From positions 39,801 through 103,800 of the IMG/VR virus record IMGVR_UViG_3300012936_000003: DNA of 64,000 bases; one strand, 5' to 3'. Position numbers and translations under genes: made by a program. The DNA is from a virus. The notes beneath the pieces were generated by a model. That model was not told where the DNA came from. It saw only the letters and a list, made by a program, of their open reading frames with translations, and made no database searches. Positions 43,201 to 51,949 of this stretch are shown one piece after another (position 1 is the first letter of the stretch; each line of letters begins with the position of its first letter).

Positions 43201-46200
43201 CAGGTGCATCTGCTTCTGAGGATACACAATTAAGTAACCCTTCTCCAATTAAGCCGGAAATTTTAAACTGGGCTCCTGAAATAGATGCTTCGTCACACTC
43301 CGTTGCATAAGAGACTTCTAACAAAAGACTGTCGTCTGACTCAACAATATCTGAAATCCAAACCTTGGAAAAACACTTTGGTTTGACACAGAAATCAGAG
43401 CACTCATCTGGCACGTAGAATTCAAGATCAATCCCGTTAGATATTGTACACAGTTCTGTTGGAACAATATTCTTAATAGAAGATGCTTCTTGTCTGGATA
43501 CCACCGCCTTGCCCAAAGTGGCAAAAAGGTTTCGGATGGTTACCACATCTGAAATGTCAGCAACACCATCACCGTTGGCATCAAAGTAGTCTAGGACATA
43601 TTCTTGAAAATTCTCATCGTCCCGACCAATAAACGTTTCGGGATTGTATGTGATATTTGATAGATCATACGCCGACCCGCCAAAATATTTTGTAGTGACA
43701 CTCTCACCGTCAGGTAAAACAATAATACTGTCAGGAAAGCTGAGTTCCCCAGAACCGCCTGAGCAAAGAATAACCGAAACCAAGAAGTCTCGGACATTTA
43801 CTTGATTCTCTTGGTCAACGTTGTACCAGTCTCCGTTCCATTTTCTAGAAGGGTCTGTTCTGTTCGTGTTGGTGACAAGTTTGGCACTTGAAATTTCTGT
43901 ATCACCACCAACTACAATGCCCAACACTGATTGGATTTGTGATAATGACGGTGCGGTTCCTGAACCAGTATAACTGAGCTTAAATTTTGTTAACAGTCTT
44001 GGTTGATCATCGGGTGAAGAAGTTAAGTATGCAGCGCCCGCCGTTGGAACCTTCGTCATTCCATAGTCATATACAGCCAAGTAAGAACCATTGTTTCCTA
44101 GAGCCTGCAAGAACTTTTTATTTTTTGCATCCCCCTCTAAGCCATCTCTTACAATGACGAAATCATTAGGAACGTTTACATCAAACTGTATGCCTGACAC
44201 CTGTGACGATGGGAACTTATATTTAATTGATATTTCATACTCACCTTCGGAACCATCTGCCTCAAGAAATAAATAGTTGCCACACAATGACTCACCGAGT
44301 TCTGCGATTCTGTCAAGTTTTTTATTTATTTCTTTACTTTTTGCGATTGACAAAGAAGAAAACATTGTTATCATCATAACAAAAAGCTGGGTTGAGTAGG
44401 TGACCCTGTAAATTTCCTCTTGAGAAATTCCAGAGTTTGGAAGGTTTGCTTTTTCCAAGAATAATTGATAGGCATCCTTCAGGCAACAAACAATCTCTTT
44501 AAATCTTGGATCAATATTGCTTGCGATATTTTGTAGTCCGGAAACAACAGGGTTTGATGTGGCTTGATAAAACCCATAAGTAGGCGAAGCCGCAGTCATT
44601 GCATATGTCGGTGTTGCCATGTATGACGCATTTGTTCCATAACTGGTTGCATTGTTGGGGCTGGTTGCGTCAAAGTTGCCAGAAAGGTTCTGGACGTTTT
44701 GCCAAAGATCGCCCAACTTCAAAAAGAATGGGAAAACGCACACGCAAGAATCTATATCTCTGTTGATTGAAGCATCGGAGAGCCCTACTCTCAATAAGGT
44801 GTCATATCCCGACGAACGAATGGCGTTGGAGCCGTTGCCCATAATAACGCTGATTCCCGGAGAAATGTTTCTGAATGTAACACTCCACCCGTTATTTATT
44901 GCGATGCCGATCAGTGGATCTACCTGCTCAATTTCCGTTTTAAAGTCTGTGTTTAACACAACGAGAATAAAGGTATCAAAGTCGTCTCTACTTAGGCAAA
45001 AATTAACATCAAAGGTTTTAAGATCAATTGCTTGGAGATCAATCAGGTAGTCGCCATAACCCATGTCTACTTCATCTGTACACACGGAAAGCGGAGGTCC
45101 AGATTGCCACTCTTTGTTCTCTGTGTCTGGATTTATAGCATTGTTATCCCAGTTGTATTCAAAATCTTCTAGGCTTTCAGTCACTGTAAAAGCAGTTTGT
45201 TCTTCTAGGAAAGAAATTCTTTTTGTTCCGATTGGTTTATCAATAAAAACTTTACACAGTGTGCCGTGAGTTGGTTTTGCTTCGGTCCAACCGCTGGCAG
45301 ATGAAATTGTCCAAAGAGACAAGTCTAAACCACCGGAAAAAGCCGATGCTGTTTCGGTGTCTCCGTGTTCGCTCTGCGTCTCCACAATAGAAACACCCTC
45401 TGGCATTTGGAGATATAAATTAAAATCCGAGAGACCCTGTGCACATTTGTTTGAGATACAATATTTAATATCAAAAGACGCTCTAGGGTCTTCGCTAAAA
45501 GGATCTTCAGAATAGTTTTCCATCCATATTAATAACTCTGGATTGAATGCTGCCTCTGTATCTGTTTCGCAATCTACGTCGCCTTCTTTTCTAATCCAGC
45601 ACTTGTCGGCGCAAAGATTTGGAACATCGTCACAGATACAGTCTTCTACTTCGTGAACAACTGTAAAACTTTCTACAGTTGACACCGGCTCGCCTAGTGC
45701 TAGGGAGTTAATAGTTGCGGCGACCTTATAGGATACCTCATCTCCAACATCATAAACGTTTCCAGTGTCTGTCAAGCTCCTAACGTCTGTTTCAAGTTCG
45801 TACTGTACTACCTCACTACCTTTTGTCTTAAAGAGTGTAAGTTCTGAAATCTCTGAGTTTGGAGGGAGAGAAATATTCCACGACAGAGACACCTCTCCAT
45901 ATTCGCTAGTCCAACATTGACCAACGGATGTTATTGACAGAGAAATGTTTGCACCTTCACAGGATGGCACGCCGTATTCATTAAATGTTGAGGGTTGATT
46001 TACAACATCAAACTCTGAAGAAGTTGTAGAGATATTTGATCTCCACGAGACATAATATTTTGGATACTCAGGAATTCCAGTAGCAACACTGTCTAAATCA
46101 TGAACAAAGTTAAATACTTCTTGTTCTTCGTTTGCGATTGTGGCGAGAAGTTCTTTATCTGACTCTGGATCGTTTTTTGCATAAAGAAGATATTCTACAA

Positions 46201-47068
46201 CTTTAATTTCTGGATTGAACGGGGTGACCGCACCCCAACTGACGTTTGATTGGAAACCTAGCTCACAATCTCCATCAAGAAGTGCCTGCGCTTCTACCTC
46301 AATAAAAGCCTCGTCAGAATTAACATAACTAAACAGAGCCAAGATGTTGTACGTGTCTTTTCTTGCTCTATCATCAGAAGTTTCCTCAACGCCGCTTGGT
46401 AGGTTGATGTTTTCGGATAGTGCGAGTTTTAAATCATGGTACTGTACGTCTTTTAAGTTCTTTTTGACTCCACCATCCCAGACTTCGTTTCTTATCTGGG
46501 CAAATGGATCTACCGGCATATTACGACCTAGAACTACGTCTTCAAAAAACTTCCAATTGTAAACTTCTTCAAGGATTTGCTTTAAATCGTCACTAATCCA
46601 CCAGCCTCGTCGCATTGTATCGGGCGATGGTAACACATCGTAATGGTAGTGGCGATTGTCTTCGTCTGGCTGGTTTGGCTCATACGTTCCACGAACCATT
46701 CCGCTTTCAATCAGGACCATGACGTTGTTTGGAATGTTGTTCAGTTCTGGTCGGTCAATAGAAAGAAAATTTTCGTATCCTACAACTTCCGACACCATGC
46801 AAGAACCATTAAAATATTCTTTTCTGATTGCATGAAGACATTCTGACCAATCTTCACATTCCAAGATTTCATTAATAACACTGTCAAAGTTGTATACGTT
46901 TAAATAACTGCCGAGTTTGTATCCCGGTGCCTGCCGTTCCTCATAGAAATACTCTGTGTCGGGACCGGGCTCTGGGAGTGCATAATCCGGTCGTTCGGTC
47001 GGACCCCTTCCCTGAATTGTGTCTGGACCGACAAGTGTTAAGATATAGTTTTTGTTTTCTTCAGCCAC
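40265..47068 (-). CDS. Giant modular virion-type protein with cohesin- and dockerin-like units
   Basis: 2267 residues. The N-terminal 230 residues are unique and aromatic. Then come several Fn3/Ig-like units. Around 945-1075 (YEISIKYKFPSSQVSGIQFD, LLTKFKLSYTG) and 1245-1350 (GAQFKISGLIGEGLL) are strands in the pattern of cohesin domains; each is followed by an F-hand calcium loop as in dockerins, DANGDGVADISDVVTIRNLF near 1160 and DSNGDGKIDLIDVQSSYHAL near 1442. Further Fn3-like units follow (VLKWEPIDGITYYKIFRDG; VTLLWKDLGDFNVYHIYRR), with two cadherin/Big-like units (RYTPKRGFYGKDSFRFYATV; SFAPSSKFEGETSFEWIVGD). The C-terminus has short repeats based on xxCDxxxxxxxCK (2150-2260). Cohesin-dockerin modules bind each other through calcium in cellulosomes; here they could join tail subunits or fold internally (inference). 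Confidence 0.68.
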   Translation of the reverse strand: MAEENKNYILTLVGPDTIQGRGPTERPDYALPEPGPDTEYFYEERQAPGYKLGSYLNVYNFDSVINEILECEDWSECLHAIRKEYFNGSCMVSEVVGYENFLSIDRPELNNIPNNVMVLIESGMVRGTYEPNQPDEDNRHYHYDVLPSPDTMRRGWWISDDLKQILEEVYNWKFFEDVVLGRNMPVDPFAQIRNEVWDGGVKKNLKDVQYHDLKLALSENINLPSGVEETSDDRARKDTYNILALFSYVNSDEAFIEVEAQALLDGDCELGFQSNVSWGAVTPFNPEIKVVEYLLYAKNDPESDKELLATIANEEQEVFNFVHDLDSVATGIPEYPKYYVSWRSNISTTSSEFDVVNQPSTFNEYGVPSCEGANISLSITSVGQCWTSEYGEVSLSWNISLPPNSEISELTLFKTKGSEVVQYELETDVRSLTDTGNVYDVGDEVSYKVAATINSLALGEPVSTVESFTVVHEVEDCICDDVPNLCADKCWIRKEGDVDCETDTEAAFNPELLIWMENYSEDPFSEDPRASFDIKYCISNKCAQGLSDFNLYLQMPEGVSIVETQSEHGDTETASAFSGGLDLSLWTISSASGWTEAKPTHGTLCKVFIDKPIGTKRISFLEEQTAFTVTESLEDFEYNWDNNAINPDTENKEWQSGPPLSVCTDEVDMGYGDYLIDLQAIDLKTFDVNFCLSRDDFDTFILVVLNTDFKTEIEQVDPLIGIAINNGWSVTFRNISPGISVIMGNGSNAIRSSGYDTLLRVGLSDASINRDIDSCVCVFPFFLKLGDLWQNVQNLSGNFDATSPNNATSYGTNASYMATPTYAMTAASPTYGFYQATSNPVVSGLQNIASNIDPRFKEIVCCLKDAYQLFLEKANLPNSGISQEEIYRVTYSTQLFVMMITMFSSLSIAKSKEINKKLDRIAELGESLCGNYLFLEADGSEGEYEISIKYKFPSSQVSGIQFDVNVPNDFVIVRDGLEGDAKNKKFLQALGNNGSYLAVYDYGMTKVPTAGAAYLTSSPDDQPRLLTKFKLSYTGSGTAPSLSQIQSVLGIVVGGDTEISSAKLVTNTNRTDPSRKWNGDWYNVDQENQVNVRDFLVSVILCSGGSGELSFPDSIIVLPDGESVTTKYFGGSAYDLSNITYNPETFIGRDDENFQEYVLDYFDANGDGVADISDVVTIRNLFATLGKAVVSRQEASSIKNIVPTELCTISNGIDLEFYVPDECSDFCVKPKCFSKVWISDIVESDDSLLLEVSYATECDEASISGAQFKISGLIGEGLLNCVSSEADAPDEVSRKRWTTHLVSSSRDATKDVVIAHATSSDGYIEPGSGILTYIQVEKKSVYGKLTPREVRRSFISTNGYTLNKLASAVPTLGATSYSPMDSLYSVSRNTSEIISFRKFGMRVSAHFLTTNEILSETAEDFVASDSEVSVDLFEKKIYDAAYDSNGDGKIDLIDVQSSYHALNPTSFGMGDDEVVPTVCCPCDTPEGFKLASADFASGDLVLSADSGWGKDRTYSVSRLGRGNKTEGGIILAWTPAKNCEYYIVYRKSSTPGSRAIPVIGSKVGVIANTDSFSYQVKKSSVSRKPIQIDSTVWVDFPPPNIKECCDWCDEEDSSCIGQEESKTTYEYYVVAHNDCGETRSNSVTGKLPCTNFPPKVKSRVYKIPGGSSFTGIFDVELKDENSNFYTYVNFRSNKADTTMGGTVTVKSGPPVDSFGRLGRANAKSFRYTPKRGFYGKDSFRFYATVENYRAARWEDWCSDAGTIDFVVYPPITKVWGEGGDCGSGDERGSAVLKWEPIDGITYYKIFRDGIEISKVYPDQDRKFVDTEIIEDTQRNCNLPNLSYRYAVAPCYLEGDQELYTAPIEINIEVECCGEIENPEFFTRKDRDICDENKERQNGVVTLLWKDLGDFNVYHIYRRYRKSTGTYSDWERIGSHSDDANAVQGENIEWTDGKIMSCSGCSVFDVEYSVTSVTAAGEGVIDEEYSKLHAVTFECCNSGPIASDQEIIIEDSKILINKKLKAWDKDSDIVYYELLSEPVSDSGEIFSFDSEAGTFSFAPSSKFEGETSFEWIVGDSCGNTASATVTLILVNPGECNEDDYIICNASLSYLTDQQDNVNSRARKEGVPQVPFSLNNKGVPSLRKRCGAYALTTSINPSNFALSQDGCIYAADTVITTYVLPLVNMTCDDDVYFSECKDKRVDGIPATAISCENEISFTNCKPFKIERVPEANLKCDESIEINDCKEEVIEKMGITNITCDESKNGEDGD

Positions 47069-47074
47069 GCTATT

Positions 47075-47359
47075 TTAACCCTTTAGATTTTTACCAATTC
47101 CGCTCACTCTGACAACCCTAGAAACATCCTTCTTGATTTCTTCATTGGAGTCGTCGGTAGGTTTAGGCATGTCATTTGTCTCGCAATTTAACCTAATGTT
47201 GCAAGAATTTCCCCCAACATCTTTTTGGCTTTCAATAACTAAATAGTCATTTTTCAGGTTCTTCACATTATTAGTGTGTGCGAGAAACCCTAAGAATCCT
47301 AGAAACCCGAACAACCCTGCTACGATTGCAATTATTGCTACAACTTCAACACCACTCAT
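47075..47359 (-). CDS. Small membrane protein upstream of the giant gene
   Basis: 94 residues from the ATG at 47357-47359; no clear ribosome site is visible (AATAATTATTAAC precedes). A longer GTG reading would start inside the terminator hairpin and is rejected. One hydrophobic segment at about 5-27 (VVAIIAIVAGLFGFLGFLGF), then a hydrophilic domain with two Cys (NSCNIRLNCET). Likely a single-pass membrane or virion-associated protein; function unknown. Confidence 0.5.
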   Translation of the reverse strand: MSGVEVVAIIAIVAGLFGFLGFLGFLAHTNNVKNLKNDYLVIESQKDVGGNSCNIRLNCETNDMPKPTDDSNEEIKKDVSRVVRVSGIGKNLKG

Positions 47360-47384
47360 GTTAATAATTATTTGTTTTATAAAG

Positions 47385-47409
47385 AAAAAAGGCACCTTTC
47401 GGTGCCTTT
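47385..47409 (-). terminator. Rho-independent terminator
   Basis: Perfect stem AAAGGCACC with GGTGCCTTT and a 4-base loop (GAAA on the minus strand), followed by a T-run on the minus strand. It ends the transcript of the 862-residue gene before the giant-protein operon. Confidence 0.92.
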
Positions 47410-47432
47410 AATTCATTAGTGTTTTATTACAC

Positions 47433-50021
47433 TTACTTAGTTGCCCAACTCATTAGGGTCTCGTTCAATCTTGAGTGTCTTAATTGCGAGTGAGCAGCGC
47501 CAGTATCTTCTTCTACGGACTCGTCGTCATCTTCTTCTTTACCCATGGCTTTCTTGATAGCCTTATCTTTCTTAGCCATGTAGTCGTCTGAATCAACATC
47601 TCCGTCGCCATCTTCGTCGGTGCCCTTTGATTCATACATGCCAGACTCATCGGCGTGTTCTTCCGAGTAGATAGAAAATGAACCGTCCTGATTTCTATCA
47701 ATTGCCAATCCCATATCTGACATGGCAACACCATCTTGTCGTTTCATCCGTGCGAGAGTTTCCCCATCACAATAAGCCATCAAAGTTCCATCATTGTCAC
47801 GAGTGACTTCACATTCTGGGTACTTGTTCATCAACTCCATGAATCCACCACTTTCTTCTTTCATGACTGTGGGCTCCTCATCGTCTTCTGCCTCAGCATC
47901 AAACTCTCCCATTGAGTCCCGCTCAGCCGCAGCCTCTGCGTCCGCATCGGTTGGCGCAGCATCACCATCAAGTTTGTACTTCTTCAACAACTGTGCGATC
48001 ATCTCATCTTCTTCGCTTGGCTCGCCGTACTCATCGTCAAAACCAAACTCATCGTCAAAACTACCAAACCCTTCTTGAAGTTTGGAGTGTACTTGTTCGG
48101 TAACCAGATCACCTAAACTTTTATTCTTTTTTAATTTCATTTTGTTTTTCTCCATAAGTTTGTTCTTAACTCCTTCTTTGAGGCTGTTAATAAAATATTC
48201 GTTATTTAAAATCTGTGGATACTTTTCAAATACTTCGGACAGCCGAGCTTTGATTACATCTTGTAAATTTTCCATAGTAACTTCTGCCGCCTCATCATTG
48301 TCAAGGTACATATCCTTGCCCCTGTCATAATACTTTCCAGCTTTTGGATCATAATAGAGGACAGCGCCGGAGCGGAACTGGAACGGACCTTCCATGCCGG
48401 GAATCTCATCCATGTCTCCCTTGAGATTAGGGACAATATGTCTGTCACGAGTTACATACTTATAAAACTCTTTGTTTGACATCTTCTTCATCATTTCTTT
48501 TTCCTCGTCAGAGCCAAAGAAATCTGGAATTCTGTGACGGGCTTCACCTTCTTGTAAGTTACCTGATTCAGCCGCCATTGCTAAGTCAATTCTGTGGGTT
48601 GGATCTTCACTTGAAATATCTGACCACACGAGAAGTTCCCAAGAGTTACCATTTTTTTCAAGATAGATAGGTGCTCCACCTTGTTCGCTCATAGTTCCTA
48701 AACCGGGGATGAATATTTCTATACCTCCGGGTCCACTTTCCATGCGAGGCATCCCCCCTTCGTCTTCTGTCATGTGTTCTTCTTTTTTCATTTGATTGTC
48801 TCCCTCTCCGTTTACAAATTTAATAATTCTTTGGTTAAATTCTTCATCTGAAAGACCTAGTTGTTTTTGAACGTCTTTGAGGGTTTGCTTGAATGTTTCT
48901 TTGTCCATTCCTGACATAGCTTTGCCTAGCTCACTTGTGGAATCCCACTTGTACCCCTCTTGGTAGTGTGCCCTGTGACCTACCCAGTTATAATCATCTT
49001 CTGGATTATCAGAGTCATCATAATCTTGAATACCCCTGTCAACTTCAACAAATTTAGGCTGAACGATTACCTCATCCCCCGGTCCACCATAAATGCGCTT
49101 ATCGGCAGCTTTAGTGAGCCTGACAACAATAGCAGGTAAGCCGCCCTCAATACCAATGCCGCCTGTGGTTGTAAGCTCAATTACTTCACCTTCGGCACCA
49201 GTAAGTGTTCCACCGATAATTCTTACATCATCGCCTTGCGCTGGACTTGTGGATGATTCAGTTAGTTTATATCCAAAACTCTCCATGAGTTTGAGATTTA
49301 ATTTTGCCCTTCTATTATCAAACATGCTTGTTCCCTCTCTTAATCCACGACCAAAGCCGGACTGAGTAGGCATCATGTCGTATTCTGTATCAAAACCGAG
49401 TTCTTCGTCTTCTTTATCCTTTATAGCTTGTTGCATATCCTGCGCTTCAGGAGAGTCAAACATGCCATCATAATAATCTTTCAACTGCTCATCGGTCATT
49501 CTATCAAGTTTTTCAATATCTCCGTAGGTTTCTCTCCTACCTGTAAGTTCTTTGGAATAGTCTCGGATCATTTGAATAAGATCGCCTCTATCCTCTGATT
49601 CGTATAAGTTGCCACCATTCATTTTAATTCCGTCCTCCCAATCTCGGAAGCATAGATTCCCTTGCTCGTATGCTTCTCTTTCCATTTCTCTAAGGTGTTC
49701 ATCGTTTTGAGCATAACCCTGCTCGCCAGCAGCACTAACATGCTGAAGGTCTCCACGCACGTTCTGAGCGTGATGAACCATCTCGTGGGCGATGGAGCGC
49801 ATAATGTCTTTCACATGTCTCCCATCCACGTACACCGTGATCCTGCTGTGTTGTGGTTCATAATAAGCAGTTTTACCAAGAGGATCTTTTGCATTCTCAG
49901 GATCTCTGGCAAGTCTAATGTCTGGCGAGTTGTCATACCCCAGTCTTTCTTTCGCAAATGGCATAAAACTTTGAAGAAGTTTATCTACGGCTTTAACGTT
50001 TTTTGGATAAATTAGACTCAT
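47433..50021 (-). CDS. Large protein with N-terminal HExxH zincin-like domain
   Basis: 862 residues. The N-terminal 130 residues hold a zinc-peptidase signature: ITVYVDGRHVKDIMRSIAHEM, then HEMVHHAQ at 79-86 and, about 30 residues on, EREAYEQGN, which could supply the third Glu ligand. The middle consists of charged linkers with small beta units, for example a KOW/SH3-like DDVRIIGGTLTGAEGEVIEL near 255. The end has an acidic region with an EF-hand-like DEDGDGDVDSDDY near 820. Phage-encoded zincins in large virion proteins often process other virion parts or cell wall. Proteolysis is not proven here. It is followed by a terminator and preceded by the 74-residue gene with 9 bases between. Confidence 0.62.
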   Translation of the reverse strand: MSLIYPKNVKAVDKLLQSFMPFAKERLGYDNSPDIRLARDPENAKDPLGKTAYYEPQHSRITVYVDGRHVKDIMRSIAHEMVHHAQNVRGDLQHVSAAGEQGYAQNDEHLREMEREAYEQGNLCFRDWEDGIKMNGGNLYESEDRGDLIQMIRDYSKELTGRRETYGDIEKLDRMTDEQLKDYYDGMFDSPEAQDMQQAIKDKEDEELGFDTEYDMMPTQSGFGRGLREGTSMFDNRRAKLNLKLMESFGYKLTESSTSPAQGDDVRIIGGTLTGAEGEVIELTTTGGIGIEGGLPAIVVRLTKAADKRIYGGPGDEVIVQPKFVEVDRGIQDYDDSDNPEDDYNWVGHRAHYQEGYKWDSTSELGKAMSGMDKETFKQTLKDVQKQLGLSDEEFNQRIIKFVNGEGDNQMKKEEHMTEDEGGMPRMESGPGGIEIFIPGLGTMSEQGGAPIYLEKNGNSWELLVWSDISSEDPTHRIDLAMAAESGNLQEGEARHRIPDFFGSDEEKEMMKKMSNKEFYKYVTRDRHIVPNLKGDMDEIPGMEGPFQFRSGAVLYYDPKAGKYYDRGKDMYLDNDEAAEVTMENLQDVIKARLSEVFEKYPQILNNEYFINSLKEGVKNKLMEKNKMKLKKNKSLGDLVTEQVHSKLQEGFGSFDDEFGFDDEYGEPSEEDEMIAQLLKKYKLDGDAAPTDADAEAAAERDSMGEFDAEAEDDEEPTVMKEESGGFMELMNKYPECEVTRDNDGTLMAYCDGETLARMKRQDGVAMSDMGLAIDRNQDGSFSIYSEEHADESGMYESKGTDEDGDGDVDSDDYMAKKDKAIKKAMGKEEDDDESVEEDTGAAHSQLRHSRLNETLMSWATK

Positions 50022-50030
50022 GGTTTTCCT

Positions 50031-50255
50031 TTACTTATCGTAACCCATGATAGGGTGTAATTTCAGCGCCTTGGCTACGTCGCCTTCGTTGGCATTCGGA
50101 TTATCTTTTAAAAAGGAATTAACAGCCTGACTAATGTCCATTTCTGACTCAAGCCTGTTGGAGATTTCCGAAGAAATAAAGCTGTAATCAACCTCGCCAC
50201 TTTCTTTGAGTGCTTCACGGATGATTGATTTAAGATTCTTAATGGTCATCTTCAT
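50031..50255 (-). CDS. Small helical protein of unknown function
   Basis: 74 residues, site GAGAGGAATT. It starts with KMTIKNLKSIIREALKESGE, a basic amphipathic N-terminal helix of a kind seen at the start of many large-phage proteins (recollection, not searched). The rest is a helical bundle (ISNRLESEMDISQAVNSFL). It shares an operon with the HExxH protein. Function unknown. Confidence 0.55.
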   Translation of the reverse strand: MKMTIKNLKSIIREALKESGEVDYSFISSEISNRLESEMDISQAVNSFLKDNPNANEGDVAKALKLHPIMGYDK

Positions 50256-50280
50256 TAGACAAATTCCTCTCTACTCCCAG

Positions 50281-50289
50281 ATAAATAGT
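50281..50289 (-). promoter_or_regulatory. Variant of the recurring ACTATTTAT element
   Basis: Plus-strand GATAAATAGT (coding strand ACTATTTATC), 26 bases before the 74-residue gene and within an AT-rich gap that also contains TATATA. Nine of ten positions match the other copies. Confidence 0.35.
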
Positions 50290-50314
50290 ATATAACACCT
50301 GAATTATACTTTTT

Positions 50315-50620
50315 TTAAGACAAAAACAAATAAAAGCCGGTCATTAAAGAAAGGTAGCTAATGAACGCCACATATGTGCCGACCATAGCAAGGCTTTTTT
50401 TTCGGTTTTCCCATAAAACATAAACCCCCATGCTGACGATGAGGGTTTTTGCAATGACGAACGGAACATCTCCCATCGTCATTAATAAGTTTGCTATTGG
50501 GTTTGCTTCTTCTAGGACTGCGAGGTGTTTAATGAATATAAGAGAAGCTATAGCGTCTACAGCATTCATGACAAGAACGGACGATAGTGCCCACTTTATC
50601 ATCTTTTCTCTTAACCACAT
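50315..50620 (-). CDS. DUF5658-like multi-pass membrane protein
   Basis: 101 residues with three hydrophobic segments: about 10-30 (SSVLVMNAVDAIASLIFI), 53-70 (VPFVIAKTLIVSMGVYVLW) and 78-100 (AMVGTYVAFISYLSLMTGF). The pattern NAVDAIASLIFI, EANPIANLLM and an AKT helix fits the DUF5658 family of short membrane proteins of unknown function. Three transmembrane helices and small size would also suit a holin, but the DUF5658 signature is the better fit. Confidence 0.6.
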   Translation of the reverse strand: MWLREKMIKWALSSVLVMNAVDAIASLIFIKHLAVLEEANPIANLLMTMGDVPFVIAKTLIVSMGVYVLWENRKKSLAMVGTYVAFISYLSLMTGFYLFLS

Positions 50621-50627
50621 AAACTAA

Positions 50628-50858
50628 TTAAATGTCAATTATGATGACACCCCTTTCCTCGTCTTCTTCTTCGGGCTGATCTCTGTAGTAGTCATCAATA
50701 TGTGGAGGCGGCTCCAAAGGGATTTGTAATTCTGGTCTCCTTTGTTCTTCTTGTCTTCGCCTTTCTTCTTCTAGTTTTTCGTGAATGATTAGATCGTTAA
50801 GTTCTTCATCACTCCAAATTTCACGAATTCTCTCCCAAATCTGATCTAAGATACTCAT
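50628..50858 (-). CDS. Small charged protein of unknown function
   Basis: 76 residues, site GAGGAAAT. N-terminal amphipathic helix (ILDQIWERIREIWSDEEL), charged helix (EKLEEERRRQEEQRRP), a Pro-rich acidic middle and a hydrophobic end (RGVIIIDI). Its first 38 bases overlap the end of the HAD gene in another frame. Function unknown. Confidence 0.5.
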   Translation of the reverse strand: MSILDQIWERIREIWSDEELNDLIIHEKLEEERRRQEEQRRPELQIPLEPPPHIDDYYRDQPEEEDEERGVIIIDI

Positions 50859-51693
50859 CAGCTATTTCCTCTAACCGTTGCAGTGTTTCGTCACAACTCC
50901 CTTCATGAAGAACGCCAAAACCACCATGCTCTCTGAAAGGAACAACCTTTCGGGGGTAATCATCAATCAGAACGCAAGGCTTATTTTCTTGCAAGGCGTA
51001 ATCATATTTATCATGAGAGAAGATAACTCTTTTGTCCCACCTATTAATATCTAGTCTGTTTAAATTCTTTTGTATCCATAAAATCTTACCCTCTGCCGAG
51101 GCTGTCCCACCATTGTGATCCATTGGTGAAGTTAACAGCTTTGGCAACGGTTCAATCTTAGAAATTACAGACCACAACTTCTGTCCTTCTGGCAAGAATG
51201 GAAGATTCGCCCACCACTCCTTGTCGTTCTCAAACAGTTCTCCTATAAGAAGTTTTAATTCGTGTGGTCTTTTCTGTTTTCCGACCTTAATATCTGTTAG
51301 GTCCAAACTATCCCCATAGAAGGCTCTCACAGCCTCACAGAGAGCTTCTGTGCCTTCGGGTGGGTTCAGCAGCGCCTCGTTGATAGAAACCGTAGCAGCG
51401 CCTTCAAAGTCCACTAACACGCCATCCATATCGCAGAAGATTTGGTATGGAAATTGCTTTAGCTTTGATAGTTTCATGAGTCTCCCTTGGTTTTCTGGCG
51501 ATCTTTTTACAAGCTGTAAATCTGACACACGGTAACTTTTTACAATTCCGTCAACCAAGACGTGTGCTGTGCCGAAAATAGATTCATACGACACTAGAAC
51601 ACCTGTTTTATTAAAATCGTCTTTTGTTATATCTCTTGGGTGTTTGCTCCTACTCTCAAACGAGAGTATTCTTACTAAGTCTCCTGATTGCAT
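50821..51693 (-). CDS. SH3-like domain fused to HAD-superfamily phosphatase
   Basis: 290 residues. Residues 1-65 form a small GDLV-type barrel (SGDLVRILSFE, GVLVSYESIFGTAHVLVDG, VSDLQLVK) like the free-standing small proteins nearby. From about 80 it is a HAD hydrolase: FCDMDGVLVDF (Asp88, Asp90), Ser/Thr motif LLTSPMD, and VLIDDYPRKV with the final acidic pair, as in 5'(3')-deoxyribonucleotidase-like and phage HAD enzymes. Probably dephosphorylates a nucleotide or sugar phosphate. An in-frame ATG at 51475-51477 with AAGGGAG 4 bases upstream begins just before the HAD domain, so a shorter HAD-only product is likely as well. Confidence 0.75.
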   Translation of the reverse strand: MQSGDLVRILSFESRSKHPRDITKDDFNKTGVLVSYESIFGTAHVLVDGIVKSYRVSDLQLVKRSPENQGRLMKLSKLKQFPYQIFCDMDGVLVDFEGAATVSINEALLNPPEGTEALCEAVRAFYGDSLDLTDIKVGKQKRPHELKLLIGELFENDKEWWANLPFLPEGQKLWSVISKIEPLPKLLTSPMDHNGGTASAEGKILWIQKNLNRLDINRWDKRVIFSHDKYDYALQENKPCVLIDDYPRKVVPFREHGGFGVLHEGSCDETLQRLEEIADEYLRSDLGENS

Positions 51694-51706
51694 AGTTTAC
51701 TCCATG

Positions 51707-51949
51707 TTACAATTCCTTTGCGCTGTTGATTAGTTCCAACCTTTTAGTTTGAATTAATTGAGGTCCACCTCTGTGCAGCAGGAATCCCCGAGCCTTAGAT
51801 GGTTGCCAAAGAACATATGTGAAGTCTTCGGTCTTAATATTTGACGCTAAAAATTCGTCCATTGGCATGACGAGACCATATCTAAAAACCTGACCTCCGT
51901 CATTCTGAACATACACCAACTCTTTAACTAGAGATCCCACTTTCATCAT
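51707..51949 (-). CDS. Small GDLV-family (SH3/KOW-like) protein
   Basis: 80 residues starting at ATGATG with AGGAGG 9 bases upstream, which decides against the longer reading to 52000. The pattern KVGSLVKELVYV ... RYGLVMPMDEF ... YVLWQPSKARGF ... LIQTKRLELI is a five-stranded small barrel as in the other GDLV proteins here. It overlaps the end of the 70-residue gene. Function unknown. Confidence 0.65.
   Translation of the reverse strand: MMKVGSLVKELVYVQNDGGQVFRYGLVMPMDEFLASNIKTEDFTYVLWQPSKARGFLLHRGGPQLIQTKRLELINSAKEL

Noticed and set aside
47360-47395. GTG start for the small membrane protein upstream of the giant gene
   Set aside because: It falls inside the terminator hairpin and lacks a ribosome site.
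50281-50312. A sigma-70 promoter using TATAAT before the 74-residue gene
   Set aside because: The only TTGxxx box is 9 bases away, far from the 17-base spacing seen at all other sites.
50315-50620. The three-helix membrane protein as the phage holin
   Set aside because: The NAVDA / EANPIAN pattern fits DUF5658 better, and no endolysin or spanin gene adjoins it.
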